DNA from: Rhodococcus zopfii NBRC 100606 = JCM 9919 | Lineage (GTDB): Bacteria; Actinomycetota; Actinomycetes; Mycobacteriales; Mycobacteriaceae | Assembly (NCBI RefSeq): GCF_001895025.1 | Contig: NZ_BCXI01000001.1 | Location: 372,001-436,000, forward strand | Direction: 5' to 3' | Length of the DNA stretch: 64,000 nucleotides | Shown: piece after piece, positions 11,349-19,936 of the stretch | Layout: each line of letters begins with the position of its first letter | How positions within the stretch are numbered: the first letter of the stretch is position 1 | Program-made: the position numbers and the translations under genes | Notes under the pieces: generated by a model | The model's input: the letters and a program-made list of their open reading frames with translations, nothing else | Databases searched by the model: none | What the model was told of the DNA's origin: nothing

Positions 11349-13049
11349 ATGACCGCCGCCGACCGTATTCGCGATCCCTGGGCCTCCGCACCCCCTACGC
11401 GCCGGGTGAGCCGTGGCCGATCCGGGTGGACCGCTACCTGGCCGACGGGCTGAGCGAGGACGACGTCGACGACTGGGTGCAGTCGGCGACGATTCTCCGC
11501 TCGAACGGTGACGGACTGGACATCGCTGTCAAGGACGGTCGGATCGTCGGGGTCCGCGGTCGCGCGGCGGACCGGGTCAATCACGGCCGTCTGGGACCGA
11601 AGGACCTGTTCGGTTGGCAGGCGAACGGCTCCCCCGACCGGTTGACCACTCCGTTGATCCGGGGTGACGGCACGCTCGTGGAGACCGACTGGGACACGGC
11701 GACGGCAGCCGCGGCGTTGAAGGAGTCGTTCGCGTGCGACGGCCAATCCGGCTCCTACACCGACATCGATCACGCCGACGTCATTGCCCTCTACGGCCAC
11801 AACATGGCCGAGACGCAGACCGTGCTGTGGTCCCGGGTGCTCGACCGGCTCGCCGGCCCGAATCCGCCGGCCGTGGTGTGCGTCGACCTGCGGGAAACGC
11901 CGGTCGCACGGGCTGCCACGGTGCACCTCGCGCCCAGGCCGGGCACGAACGTGATGCTGATGACCGGGCTGCTGCACGAGATCGTGCGCAACGGCTGGAT
12001 CGACCGGGGCTACATCGAGGCGCACACCGTCGGCTTTCCCGAACTGGAGAAGCAACTCGGGGACTATCCGCCGGGACGGGCCGCCGAGGTGTGCGACGTC
12101 CCGCTCGACGACCTGCTGGAGGCGGCGCGCGTCCTGGGCCGCGCCGAGCGTCTGGTGTCCACCGTGCTGCAGGGCTTCTACCAGTCCCACCAGGCCACCG
12201 CGGCGGCGGTCCAGGTCGACAACGTCCACCTGATCCGGGGCATGCTCGGCAGGCCCGGATGCGGGTCCTGCAGATGAACGGCCAGCCCACGGCGCAGAAC
12301 ACCCGCGAGTGCGGCGCCGACGGCGATCTGCCGGGGTTCCGGAACCGGGCCAACGACGCGCACGTGCAGGATCTGGCCCGGGTGTGGAACATCGATCCGA
12401 TGCGGATTCCGCACTACACCGCGCCGACGCATCTGATGCAGATGATGCGCTACGTCGAGGACGGCTCGATCCGGTCCCTGTACGTCAGCGGGACCAACCC
12501 GGCGGTGTCGCTCCCGGAGCTGGGCCGCGTCCGGGACATCCTCACCCAGGAACGCCTGTTTCTCGTGGTGCAGGACATCGTCCTCTCCGAGACGGCCCAG
12601 CTCGCCGACGTCGTGCTCCCGGCCGCGACGTGGGGCGAAAAGACCGGCACGTTCACCAACGTGGACCGGACCGTGCACCTGTCGGAGAAGGCTGTCGACC
12701 CGCCCGGCCGCGCCCGTCCCGACCTGGACATCTTCGTCCGTTCCACTACGACTACTGGGACACCCCGGGCGGCCACGGGCCGGGTGACGGCGAGGGCCGT
12801 GCCGCGAACGAGCTGACCCTCACCGACTGGGATCCCGCTTCCAAACAGCCGTTGTTCAAGGGCGGGGCGGCCCGCGTCGAACGTCTCCGGGCCGGGAACG
12901 ACATTCCGTCCGCCGCGCCCACGACGACCGCATCGAAGCCGGTGGGCGCAGCCGTCCCGGAGACCGCCGGCGGCCCCGCGGCCACCGACACCGAGACGTT
13001 CGCCGAATCCCCCGGCGGCGCGCCGGTGAACACCGGAGGCGCGCAATGA
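11349..13049 (+). pseudogene. Decayed molybdopterin oxidoreductase
   Basis: Pieces of one molybdopterin oxidoreductase (the nitrate reductase/formate dehydrogenase-like family of about 750 residues) lie in order but in different frames. The start MTAADRIRDPW (frame of 11349) shifts near 11381 into GLRTPYAPGEPWPIRVDRYL. That frame runs to 12262, then shifts near 12263 into LQMNGQPTAQNTRE, and shifts again near 12738 into PFHYDYWDTP, ending at 13049. About 50 residues appear deleted in frame near 11700, and about 200 residues near 12738, including part of the cofactor-binding region. Several shifts plus two deletions make sequencing error unlikely. The remnant overlaps the next gene (ATGA). Confidence 0.88.
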
Positions 13050-13552
13050 ACAACCGCGCAATGAACAACAAGGTGGGGCTTGCGATCCGGGAGCTGCACC
13101 GTGCCGAGAACGCTCTGGCGAGGCGGTTGCTGCAGATCTCCGACCGGCACAAGACCGATCACGAGGTCTTCCATCTGGGGCGGGACCTCGCGCGGTGGTC
13201 GCAGCAGCACGTGCGCGAACTCGCTCGTGTCGGGCGGGACGACGACCTCGATCTCGACACCGAGCCGGCGGAGGACCACAACATCCTCGCGGCGCTCCGG
13301 GAGAAAGGCAGCGAGCTGATCGGCCGGCATCACGATCCCGCGCTGCTGTTGCTGCGCGACCTGCGCGAGATCCACCGCGCGGCGGCCGGGGTCTCCCTCG
13401 GCCGGGAGATCCTCGCCCAGACCGCGCAGGCCCTGCCGGACAGCGAGCTGCTCGACACCGCAGAGCGCTGCCATCCCCAGACCCTGCGCCAGATGCGCTG
13501 GGCGAATGCAAAGCTCGAGGAGAGTGCCGCCCAGATCATGGTGACGGGGTGA
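13046..13552 (+). CDS. Helical protein, probable partner of the decayed oxidoreductase
   Basis: This 168-residue protein has no motif I can name. It is almost entirely predicted alpha-helical and rich in His, Glu and Asp (for example REIHRAAAGV and ERCHPQTLRQMRW), which fits a ferritin- or hemerythrin-like helical bundle, but no complete metal site is certain. Its ATG overlaps the terminal TGA of the molybdopterin oxidoreductase remnant, so it was once translationally coupled to it and may now depend on readthrough initiation. No frameshift is visible in it. Confidence 0.7.
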   Translation: MNNRAMNNKVGLAIRELHRAENALARRLLQISDRHKTDHEVFHLGRDLARWSQQHVRELARVGRDDDLDLDTEPAEDHNILAALREKGSELIGRHHDPALLLLRDLREIHRAAAGVSLGREILAQTAQALPDSELLDTAERCHPQTLRQMRWANAKLEESAAQIMVTG

Positions 13553-13633
13553 GGACGTGCGGGGGCTTGTGCCGCGCGGTGCGTGACGATGCCGACATCT
13601 CCACGGGAACCTTTCCCCGGGTGTGGTTCGTCC

Positions 13634-13639
13634 TATTCT
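13634..13639 (+). promoter_or_regulatory. Candidate -10 hexamer for the CNNM pair
   Basis: TATTCT lies 119 bases before the start of the first CNNM gene and 36 bases before the leader reading frame. It fits the actinobacterial TAnnnT -10 pattern. No strong -35 was identified. It would give a transcript with a leader of about 110 bases. Confidence 0.4.
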
Positions 13640-13674
13640 GTGACGACCCGTTGTCACCGATCACAGAGAGAGCC

Positions 13675-13764
13675 ATGCGACGCGCCAAGCGCAAACCTCG
13701 AAGACCCCGCCCGCCCCATCGTGACGGGAACCCCGCCACCGCCGGATCGGCATCCGCATGCTGA
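13675..13764 (+). CDS. Candidate Arg/Pro-rich leader peptide
   Basis: A 29-codon frame begins at an ATG preceded by GAGAGAG and ends in a TGA that overlaps the first codons of the CNNM gene by seven bases. The first 16 residues contain seven Arg, two Lys and four Pro, starting MRRAKRKPRRPRPPHR. They use CGA, AGA, AAA and CCT, codons that are uncommon in the surrounding high-GC genes. Such a clustered, slowly translated stretch directly coupled to a transporter-like gene resembles ribosome-stalling leader peptides of magnesium transport genes (MgtL and CorL of enteric bacteria). This is inference; the frame could also be fortuitous. Confidence 0.45.
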   Translation: MRRAKRKPRRPRPPHRDGNPATAGSASAC

Positions 13765-15128
13765 CCGCCCTCGGAATTCTGCTCGGCATCCTCGTCGTCC
13801 TCGCCATCACCGCCCTCACCGGCTACTTCGTGGCCCAGGAATTCGCGTACATGGCGGTGGATCGCTCCCGCCTGAAGGCCCGCGCCGAAGCCGGCGACGC
13901 GACCGCCGCCCGCGCCCTGGCGGTCACCCGCCGCACGTCGTTCATGCTATCCGGCGCCCAGCTCGGCATCACCGTCACCGGTCTGCTCGTCGGCTACGTC
14001 GCCGAACCGCTCATCGGTAGGGGCCTCGGCGAACTGTTCGGCGGCGTCGGTGTTCCCACCGCCGTCGGGGTGGCGGTCGGCACCGTGCTCGCGGTGCTGT
14101 TCTCCACCGTGGTGCAGATGGTGTTCGGCGAACTGTTCCCGAAGAACCTCGCCATCGCGCGACCCGAACCGGTGGCCCGCTGGCTCGCCCTGTCGACCAC
14201 CCTCTATCTGAAGCTGTTCGGCTGGTTGATCGCCCTGTTCGACGCCGCGTCGAACCTGCTGCTGCGACTGCTGCGGATCGAACCCGTGCACGACGTGGAG
14301 CATTCGGCCACCGTCCGCGACCTCGAGCACATCGTCGCCGAGTCCCGCGATACCGGGGATCTGCCGCCGGAGCTGTCGACACTGCTCGACCGCATCCTCG
14401 ATTTCCCCACCCGCACCGCCGAACACTCCATGATTCCCCGCGCCCGGGTGGACGTCGTGCACGTGGACGAACCCGTCGACCGGGTGCTGGCGAAGATGAG
14501 CGGCGGCCACACCCGCTACCCGGTGGTGGGTACCTCCACCGACGACCTGCACGGCGTGGTGCACCTGCACGACCTGCTCGAACGCGACCGGACCGATGAC
14601 ACCGCCGGATCCGTGCACCGGCCCGCCGTGATCGTGCCGACCACGCTGCCGCTGCCGGACGTCCTCGCGCGCCTCACCGAGGCCCGCGAGGAGATGGCGC
14701 TGGTCATCGACGAGTACGGCGGATTCGCCGGGGTCGTCACCGTCGAGGACATCGCCGAGGAACTGGTCGGGGAGATCGCCGACGAGCACGACCCCGAGTC
14801 CGACACCGCGGTGATCGTCCGCGCCGGCGACGGTTGGACGGTGCTCGGCACCGCGCACCTCGACGAGGTCGGCCGCACCCTGGGCCATTCACTGCCCGAC
14901 GGGGACTACGAGACCCTCGCCGGTCTGGTCATCGCCGAGTTCGGCGGCCTTCCCGCCATCGGCGACCGCGTCGAGATCCCGCTGGCCGCAGATCCCGCCG
15001 AGCTGGTGAGCGCTGCGCGTATCCCGCACCGCACGCTCGTCGCCGAGGTTCACGCCGTCGACAAGCACGTGCCGTCCTCGCTGCGCGTCACCGTCCGCAC
15101 CGACCCCGAGGTGAACACCGATGAGTAA
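13758..15128 (+). CDS. CNNM/CorC-family membrane protein with CBS pair
   Basis: This 456-residue protein has the hemolysin-C (CNNM/CorB) architecture. A DUF21 membrane domain with about four helices spans residues 1-180 (including the GYFVAQEFAYMAVDRSRL start and the MVFGELFPKNLAI motif). Two CBS domains follow (about 205-335, with VIDEYGGFAGVVTVEDI), and a C-terminal CorC_HlyC transporter-associated domain (about 350-440). Relatives bind adenosine nucleotide with Mg2+ and take part in magnesium homeostasis. It overlaps the next CNNM gene by eight bases. A candidate leader peptide overlaps its start. Confidence 0.9.
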   Translation: MLTALGILLGILVVLAITALTGYFVAQEFAYMAVDRSRLKARAEAGDATAARALAVTRRTSFMLSGAQLGITVTGLLVGYVAEPLIGRGLGELFGGVGVPTAVGVAVGTVLAVLFSTVVQMVFGELFPKNLAIARPEPVARWLALSTTLYLKLFGWLIALFDAASNLLLRLLRIEPVHDVEHSATVRDLEHIVAESRDTGDLPPELSTLLDRILDFPTRTAEHSMIPRARVDVVHVDEPVDRVLAKMSGGHTRYPVVGTSTDDLHGVVHLHDLLERDRTDDTAGSVHRPAVIVPTTLPLPDVLARLTEAREEMALVIDEYGGFAGVVTVEDIAEELVGEIADEHDPESDTAVIVRAGDGWTVLGTAHLDEVGRTLGHSLPDGDYETLAGLVIAEFGGLPAIGDRVEIPLAADPAELVSAARIPHRTLVAEVHAVDKHVPSSLRVTVRTDPEVNTDE

Positions 15129-16128
15129 CCCCTGGATCGTGCTGGTGACGACGGTCGCGCTGATCGCGGCCAGCGCATTCTTCGTTGCCGTCGAGTTCGC
15201 CCTGATCGCCGCGCGGCGGCACCGCCTCGAGGATGCCGCCCAGCACAGCCGCGCCGCGCGGGCCGCGTTGCGCAGCGCGACGGAACTGTCGGTGCTGCTC
15301 GCCGGCTCCCAGCTCGGTATCACGGTGTGCACCCTGGCGCTGGGTGCGGTGACCAAACCGGCCGTGCATCATTGGTTGACCCCCCTCGTCGCGGGGTGGG
15401 GTGCGCCGATGTGGCTCGCCGACGTCGCCGGGTTCGTGTTGGCGCTGATCATCGTGACGTTCCTGCACCTGGTGGTCGGTGAGATGGCACCGAAGTCGTG
15501 GGCGATCGCGCATCCGGAGAGGTCCGCGACGATGCTCGCGATCCCGATGCGCGTGTTCATGTGGTTCACCCGCCCGGTCATCGTGCAGCTCAACCGGATG
15601 GCGAACTGGTGCCTGCGCAAGGCCGGCGTGGAGCCGGTCGATCAGGTGGCCACCGGCCAGGACCCGGACGCGCTGCGGCACCTGGTCGAGCATTCGGCCA
15701 CGGTCGGAACTCTCGACGAGCGCTATCACGGGCATCTGACCAGCGCCCTGGAATTGGAGGCGCTGACGGTCGGCGACATCGTCGTCCCGAACGACCGGCC
15801 GAGCAGCGTGCCGCCGGATGCGTCCGGTGCTCAGATCCGGGAGACCGCCCGCCTGACCGGGCACCTGCGGTTGCTGGTCCGCGGCAACGGTCACGTCGAC
15901 GGGGTGGTGCACGTGCGCGACAGCCTTCACGCCCCGGAGGTGCGCGCCGCCGAACTGATGCGCCCCGCGCTGACCGTCGAGGCTGCGGTCCCGGTGTACG
16001 AGGCGTTGCGCACCATGCGGGAAACCCGAAACCACCTCGCCACCGTCACCGACGGTGGGCGGGTCGTCGGGTTGATCACGATCTCGGACGTGCTCCAGCG
16101 TCTGCTGCCGACCGCCGGGGTGCGCTGA
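15121..16128 (+). CDS. CNNM/CorC-family membrane protein, second copy
   Basis: The second of a tandem pair, 335 residues. It has the same membrane domain (about 1-175; AFFVAVEFALIAARRHRLE and VVGEMAPKSWAIAHPE) and a CBS pair (about 210-330), but lacks the C-terminal CorC_HlyC domain of its partner. Tandem genes of this kind are common in actinobacteria and the products may work as a heteromeric pair. The start overlaps the upstream stop by eight bases. A strong hairpin follows four bases after its stop. Confidence 0.88.
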   Translation: MSNPWIVLVTTVALIAASAFFVAVEFALIAARRHRLEDAAQHSRAARAALRSATELSVLLAGSQLGITVCTLALGAVTKPAVHHWLTPLVAGWGAPMWLADVAGFVLALIIVTFLHLVVGEMAPKSWAIAHPERSATMLAIPMRVFMWFTRPVIVQLNRMANWCLRKAGVEPVDQVATGQDPDALRHLVEHSATVGTLDERYHGHLTSALELEALTVGDIVVPNDRPSSVPPDASGAQIRETARLTGHLRLLVRGNGHVDGVVHVRDSLHAPEVRAAELMRPALTVEAAVPVYEALRTMRETRNHLATVTDGGRVVGLITISDVLQRLLPTAGVR

Positions 16129-16855
16129 CGCGCCCGTGTGCCGTTGTGGCGTCCTGAACCGCCACAACGGCACACGGGGGGTCCGAGACCGGCCGGAACC
16201 AGTCGGTCACCCGGCCGAGCAGGTCGGGATCGCCGGCCGCCGTCACCGAACCGTCCCCGAAGGCGTCCGACCATCCGCACCGTCCCCTGGCGAGCGCCAG
16301 CAGCGCCGGCAGCGAAGACTCCAGGTACACGTAGCGGCTCGCGTCCAAGAGCGGGTCCGTGAGACACCCGTACGGTTCGACACCGCGCTGCAGCACGAGC
16401 CAGTACCTGCGGTCGTACCGATGGTGCAACCGAAGTTCCAGGACGACGGGCCGCTCGGGCGCGCGGCCGGGGTCCACCCGCTGCGCCAGCCAACCGAGCA
16501 CGATGTCCGGGTCCCGGTCCAGCATGCCGGGGTCGTCCGGGAGCCATGTGTCCGCCCAGACCCGCAGCGAGCCGAGGGTCGCCATCAAGCCGTCACCGAC
16601 CGCGGTGAGGCGGTACGCCGCGCGCGCCCCGGGACCCTCCCCGCGTGACACCAGCCCGAGCGTTTCCAGGCGGCGCAGTCGATCCGCCAGCACCGAGCGC
16701 GAGATGCGGCCGGGCAGCGCGGTGGCGAGGTCGTTGAATCCCTGCGGCCCGACCATCCCCAACTCTCGGACGATGAGCAGACTCCATCGGTCGCCGAGGT
16801 GCTCGATGGCCTTGGTGAACGAGCAATATCCGACGAACTCGCTCGAGCCCACCAC
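16076..16855 (-). CDS. HxlR-type winged-helix regulator
   Basis: The 259-residue product begins with an HxlR-family winged-helix DNA-binding domain (about residues 5-100, with FTKAIEHLGDRWSLLIV and the recognition stretch ISRSVLADRLRRLETLGLV) and continues into an SCP2-like C-terminal domain. Either of two adjacent GTG codons (16853-16855 or 16850-16852) may be the start. The last 25 or so residues are encoded through a 19-base terminator stem and into the convergent CNNM gene, so the ancestral stop codon has probably been lost. It is divergent from the hydrolase gene 109 bases away, its most likely target. Confidence 0.8.
   Translation of the reverse strand: MVGSSEFVGYCSFTKAIEHLGDRWSLLIVRELGMVGPQGFNDLATALPGRISRSVLADRLRRLETLGLVSRGEGPGARAAYRLTAVGDGLMATLGSLRVWADTWLPDDPGMLDRDPDIVLGWLAQRVDPGRAPERPVVLELRLHHRYDRRYWLVLQRGVEPYGCLTDPLLDASRYVYLESSLPALLALARGRCGWSDAFGDGSVTAAGDPDLLGRVTDWFRPVSDPPCAVVAVQDATTAHGRVSAPRRSAADAGARPRS
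16133..16178. terminator. Bidirectional hairpin terminator
   Basis: A perfect 19-base stem (CCCGTGTGCCGTTGTGGCG at 16133-16151 with its complement at 16160-16178) encloses an eight-base loop. It sits four bases after the second CNNM stop and inside the 3' end of the convergent HxlR gene. There is no long T tract, which is usual for actinobacterial terminators. Confidence 0.8.
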
Positions 16856-16964
16856 ACGAGTGTCCCACCGACGCGCAGCCTCGGGCGGTTCGAAGTTCGA
16901 ACTGGCCGTACACGGCGGGACGGCAGATTCTGGCAGCAGCACGAAGCTCACCCCAGGAGTCACG

Positions 16965-17903
16965 ATGACTGTCCAGCCGAACACACCGCACGTGCCGAGG
17001 CACCCGGACCGGCTACGAGAGGGGTACGACCGGATGGTTCGGGCGGCCGGCGTCGACGGCCGCTTCATCCGGCGACGGTCGGCCCAGGTACACGTGATCG
17101 AGGCCGGCGACGGGCCGCCGGTCGTTCACCTGCACGGCAACAACACCTCGTCGCTGTCCCATCTGATGCTGCTCGAGCACATGCCCAGAGCGCGCTCCTA
17201 CCTCGTCGACCGACCGGGATTCGGGCTCAGCGATCCCGACCCGTTCCCCCGCAACGGTTTGCGGCAGTGGGCGGTGGCGTTCCTCGACGAGGTCCTCGAC
17301 GAGCTTGGGCTCGGGGCGGCGGTCCTGGCCGGCGCATCGGGAGGTGGGAGCTGGTCGGTCTGGTACGCCCTGGACCGCCCCGAACGCGTCCGCGGCCTCG
17401 TCCTGGTCGGGTCCGTCCCACTGCTTCCCGGCGCCCGGATTCCCGCGGGCATCCGGCTCATGGCGACACCGCTGCTGGGTGGCTTCCTCGGCCGCACGGT
17501 GAAGCCGGGCCGGCGGACGCTGCTCCGCCTGATGTCGTCGATGGGTGAGGGTGACACCATCCTGCGGTACCCGGACCTGTTCGCCTCACTTCTCGACGCC
17601 GCACACGATCCGGTCGCCACCGCAGCCGACACTGCCGAGTTCCGGGCTCTGCTGTCGCCGTTCGGGGTGCGCTCCGGCGCCCGGATCCGCCCGGACGAGC
17701 TGCGGCGCCTGCCCGTGCCCACCCTGATGATCTGGGGTGACCGCGACCCCGTTGTCCCGGTGGCCGACGCGCGGTCGGCCGCCGACCTGATACCGAACGC
17801 TCGCCTCGAGGTTCTGCCGGCGGGGCACGTACCGCAGCTCGGCAACCCCGCACGGGTGGCCGAGCTGATGGAAGGATTCACCCGGTCCTGTGCGACCCCC
17901 TAG
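16965..17903 (+). CDS. Alpha/beta-fold hydrolase
   Basis: The 312-residue protein is an alpha/beta hydrolase. The oxyanion region is VVHLHGNNTSSL near residue 53, the nucleophile serine is in the elbow AGASGGGSW near residue 123, the acid is the aspartate of WGDRDPV, and the catalytic histidine is in AGHVPQL near the C-terminus. No signal peptide is seen, so it is cytoplasmic. AGGAG lies five bases before the ATG. It is divergent from the HxlR regulator and overlaps the end of priA by four bases. Substrate unknown; esterase or epoxide-hydrolase-like activity is possible. Confidence 0.87.
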   Translation: MTVQPNTPHVPRHPDRLREGYDRMVRAAGVDGRFIRRRSAQVHVIEAGDGPPVVHLHGNNTSSLSHLMLLEHMPRARSYLVDRPGFGLSDPDPFPRNGLRQWAVAFLDEVLDELGLGAAVLAGASGGGSWSVWYALDRPERVRGLVLVGSVPLLPGARIPAGIRLMATPLLGGFLGRTVKPGRRTLLRLMSSMGEGDTILRYPDLFASLLDAAHDPVATAADTAEFRALLSPFGVRSGARIRPDELRRLPVPTLMIWGDRDPVVPVADARSAADLIPNARLEVLPAGHVPQLGNPARVAELMEGFTRSCATP

Positions 17904-19918
17904 CCGATCCTCGGCGGATCCATCTGCACACGCAGAGGCCCGTCGGCACGCCGGGCGGTGCGCGCGGCCTGCGCGTCCCGCAGTGCCCGGCCGAGCGCCC
18001 GACCGCGTCCGCGGCTCACCCGGACGAGCATGCGGTGCACCTCGTCCGGTTCCGGATCGTCCGCGCCGAACGGCAGCCGCTGACCGGGTGGCAGCGGTAC
18101 CGGGCCGAGCACCTCGGCGTCGTCCGGCAGCACCGTGGCCTCGAGCAGCTCCGCGACCGCCGCGGCGGTGCCGTCGATCGCGGCCATGTGCACGGTGGGC
18201 GGGAATCCGACCTCGGCGCGCTCGTCGAGCTGCGATCGCGCGTGCCCGATCGGATCCCAGCGCACCAGCGCCTGCACGGTCGGGATCCCCGAGTCCGCGA
18301 CGACCACGACCTGGCCGCCGTCCCGGAACGGCCGGACCAGCGACGACGCGGTCAGCCAGCGCCGCAGGGTCTCCTCGGCGGCGCGGAGGTCGGCGCGGCC
18401 GAGCAACGCCCAGCCGTCGAGCAGCAGCGCCGCCCCGTACCCTCCGGGTGCGACGGGTTCGGCACCGACCGTCGAGACCACCAACGCCGGTCCCTCCGGG
18501 GCGGTGGCCTTGACGTCGGAGCCGCCCGAGGTCACCACCGGCACGCCCGGGAACGCCCGGCCCAGTTCCTCGGCGGTCCGCCCGGCCCCGACGACGACCG
18601 CGCGCAGCGACCGGGCACCGCACACGTGGCAGCGGTGGGTCGCGTCGGCGACTCCGCACCATCGGCAGGCGGGGATCGCGGCGCCGTCGGGCCCGCCCGC
18701 CGTGGGCAGCGCGAGCGGGCCGTTGCAGTGTCGGCACCGCGCCGGCGCGCGGCATTTGCCGCAGGCCAGCGCGGGAACGTACCCGCGGCGCGGGACCTGC
18801 ACGAGCACCCCGCGACCAGCCCCGAGCGCCGCGCGCGCCGCGGCGAACGCGATGGCGGGAATGCGGGCGGCCCGCGCCGCCGGGTCGCGGGCGAGGGCGT
18901 GATCGCTGTCGGCCAGCGCCGTCACCTTCGGCGCCCATTCGCGGATCACCGCACGCGGGGCGGTCAGGTCGTGCGCCCACCCGGAGTCGACGAGCGCCTG
19001 GGTTTCGGCGGTGCGGGCGTGCCCGCCGAGCACGACCGCGGCACCGGCTGCGTGGGCGCGCAGCACCGCGACCTCTCGTGAGTGCGGGTACGGGGAGCGT
19101 GGTTCGGCGTGCAGGTCGTCGCCGTCGTCCCAGACGACGAGCAGTCCGAGGTTCGGGGTGGGGGCGAACACCGAGGCGCGGGTACCGACCACGATGCGCG
19201 CGGTGCCGCGCAGCGCGGACAACCAGCGCCGGTAGCGGACGGCCGGTCCGAGTCCGGCGCTGAGCCCGACGACGTGGTCGGCGCCGGCGACGGTTTCGCA
19301 GGCGGCCAGGACCCGGTCCAGGTCACGTTGATCGGGCACGACGATCACCGCGGCGCGCCCACCGGCCGCGGTGAGCGCAGCGAGCTCCGCCAGGCGTCGT
19401 GGCCAGTCCTCGCCCGGGAGTGCCTGCCATGCCGCGCGCGGCGAGCGACCGGCGGCGAGCGCGTCGAGGAAGTGGTCCCCGAACCGGTAGCGCGTCCATG
19501 CCTGCCGGTCGATGTCCGGCGCGGCCGGCGGGGACACCGCGACGGGCGTCTCGGCTTCGACACGGGCGTGGCGCGGCGGCACCGCCAGGCGCAGTACGTC
19601 GGCGCGGGTACCGGCGTAGCGGGTGGCGACCTCGTCCGCGAGGGCTGCGATCTCGTCGGTCAGTACCCGTTCTGGTGACACGACCCGGTCGAGCCAGCCG
19701 AGACGTCCCGGATGGTCGCTGGTAGCGATGCGGGAGAGCAGGAAGCCGTCGACGAGCCGACCGGAGAACCGGACACGAACGCGGACACCCGGCCGGGCGT
19801 CCGCGTCGAGTTCACGGGGAATCAGGTAGTCGAACTCGCGGTCGAGGTGCGGAAGCGGCAGCAACGGGAGTATCCGTGCCACCGGATCCGTCTCGGCGGC
19901 GAGCCTGTCGGCACCCAC
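17900..19918 (-). CDS. priA: Primosomal protein PriA, helicase-inactive form
   Basis: PriA restarts stalled replication forks. This 672-residue actinobacterial form has the N-terminal DNA-binding domain (LDREFDYLIP near residue 25) and the zinc module with paired cysteines (CGKCRAPARCRHC and CRWCGVADATHRCHVC). The Walker A GxGKT is missing and the DEEH-type Walker B is replaced by VVWDDGDD, so ATP-driven unwinding is not expected. This agrees with what is known of actinobacterial PriA. The GTG start at 19916-19918 has GAGGG upstream. It lies immediately after metK, as in mycobacteria. Confidence 0.93.
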   Translation of the reverse strand: MGADRLAAETDPVARILPLLPLPHLDREFDYLIPRELDADARPGVRVRVRFSGRLVDGFLLSRIATSDHPGRLGWLDRVVSPERVLTDEIAALADEVATRYAGTRADVLRLAVPPRHARVEAETPVAVSPPAAPDIDRQAWTRYRFGDHFLDALAAGRSPRAAWQALPGEDWPRRLAELAALTAAGGRAAVIVVPDQRDLDRVLAACETVAGADHVVGLSAGLGPAVRYRRWLSALRGTARIVVGTRASVFAPTPNLGLLVVWDDGDDLHAEPRSPYPHSREVAVLRAHAAGAAVVLGGHARTAETQALVDSGWAHDLTAPRAVIREWAPKVTALADSDHALARDPAARAARIPAIAFAAARAALGAGRGVLVQVPRRGYVPALACGKCRAPARCRHCNGPLALPTAGGPDGAAIPACRWCGVADATHRCHVCGARSLRAVVVGAGRTAEELGRAFPGVPVVTSGGSDVKATAPEGPALVVSTVGAEPVAPGGYGAALLLDGWALLGRADLRAAEETLRRWLTASSLVRPFRDGGQVVVVADSGIPTVQALVRWDPIGHARSQLDERAEVGFPPTVHMAAIDGTAAAVAELLEATVLPDDAEVLGPVPLPPGQRLPFGADDPEPDEVHRMLVRVSRGRGRALGRALRDAQAARTARRADGPLRVQMDPPRIG

Positions 19919-19936
19919 CCCTCGGTGACCCGCCGG

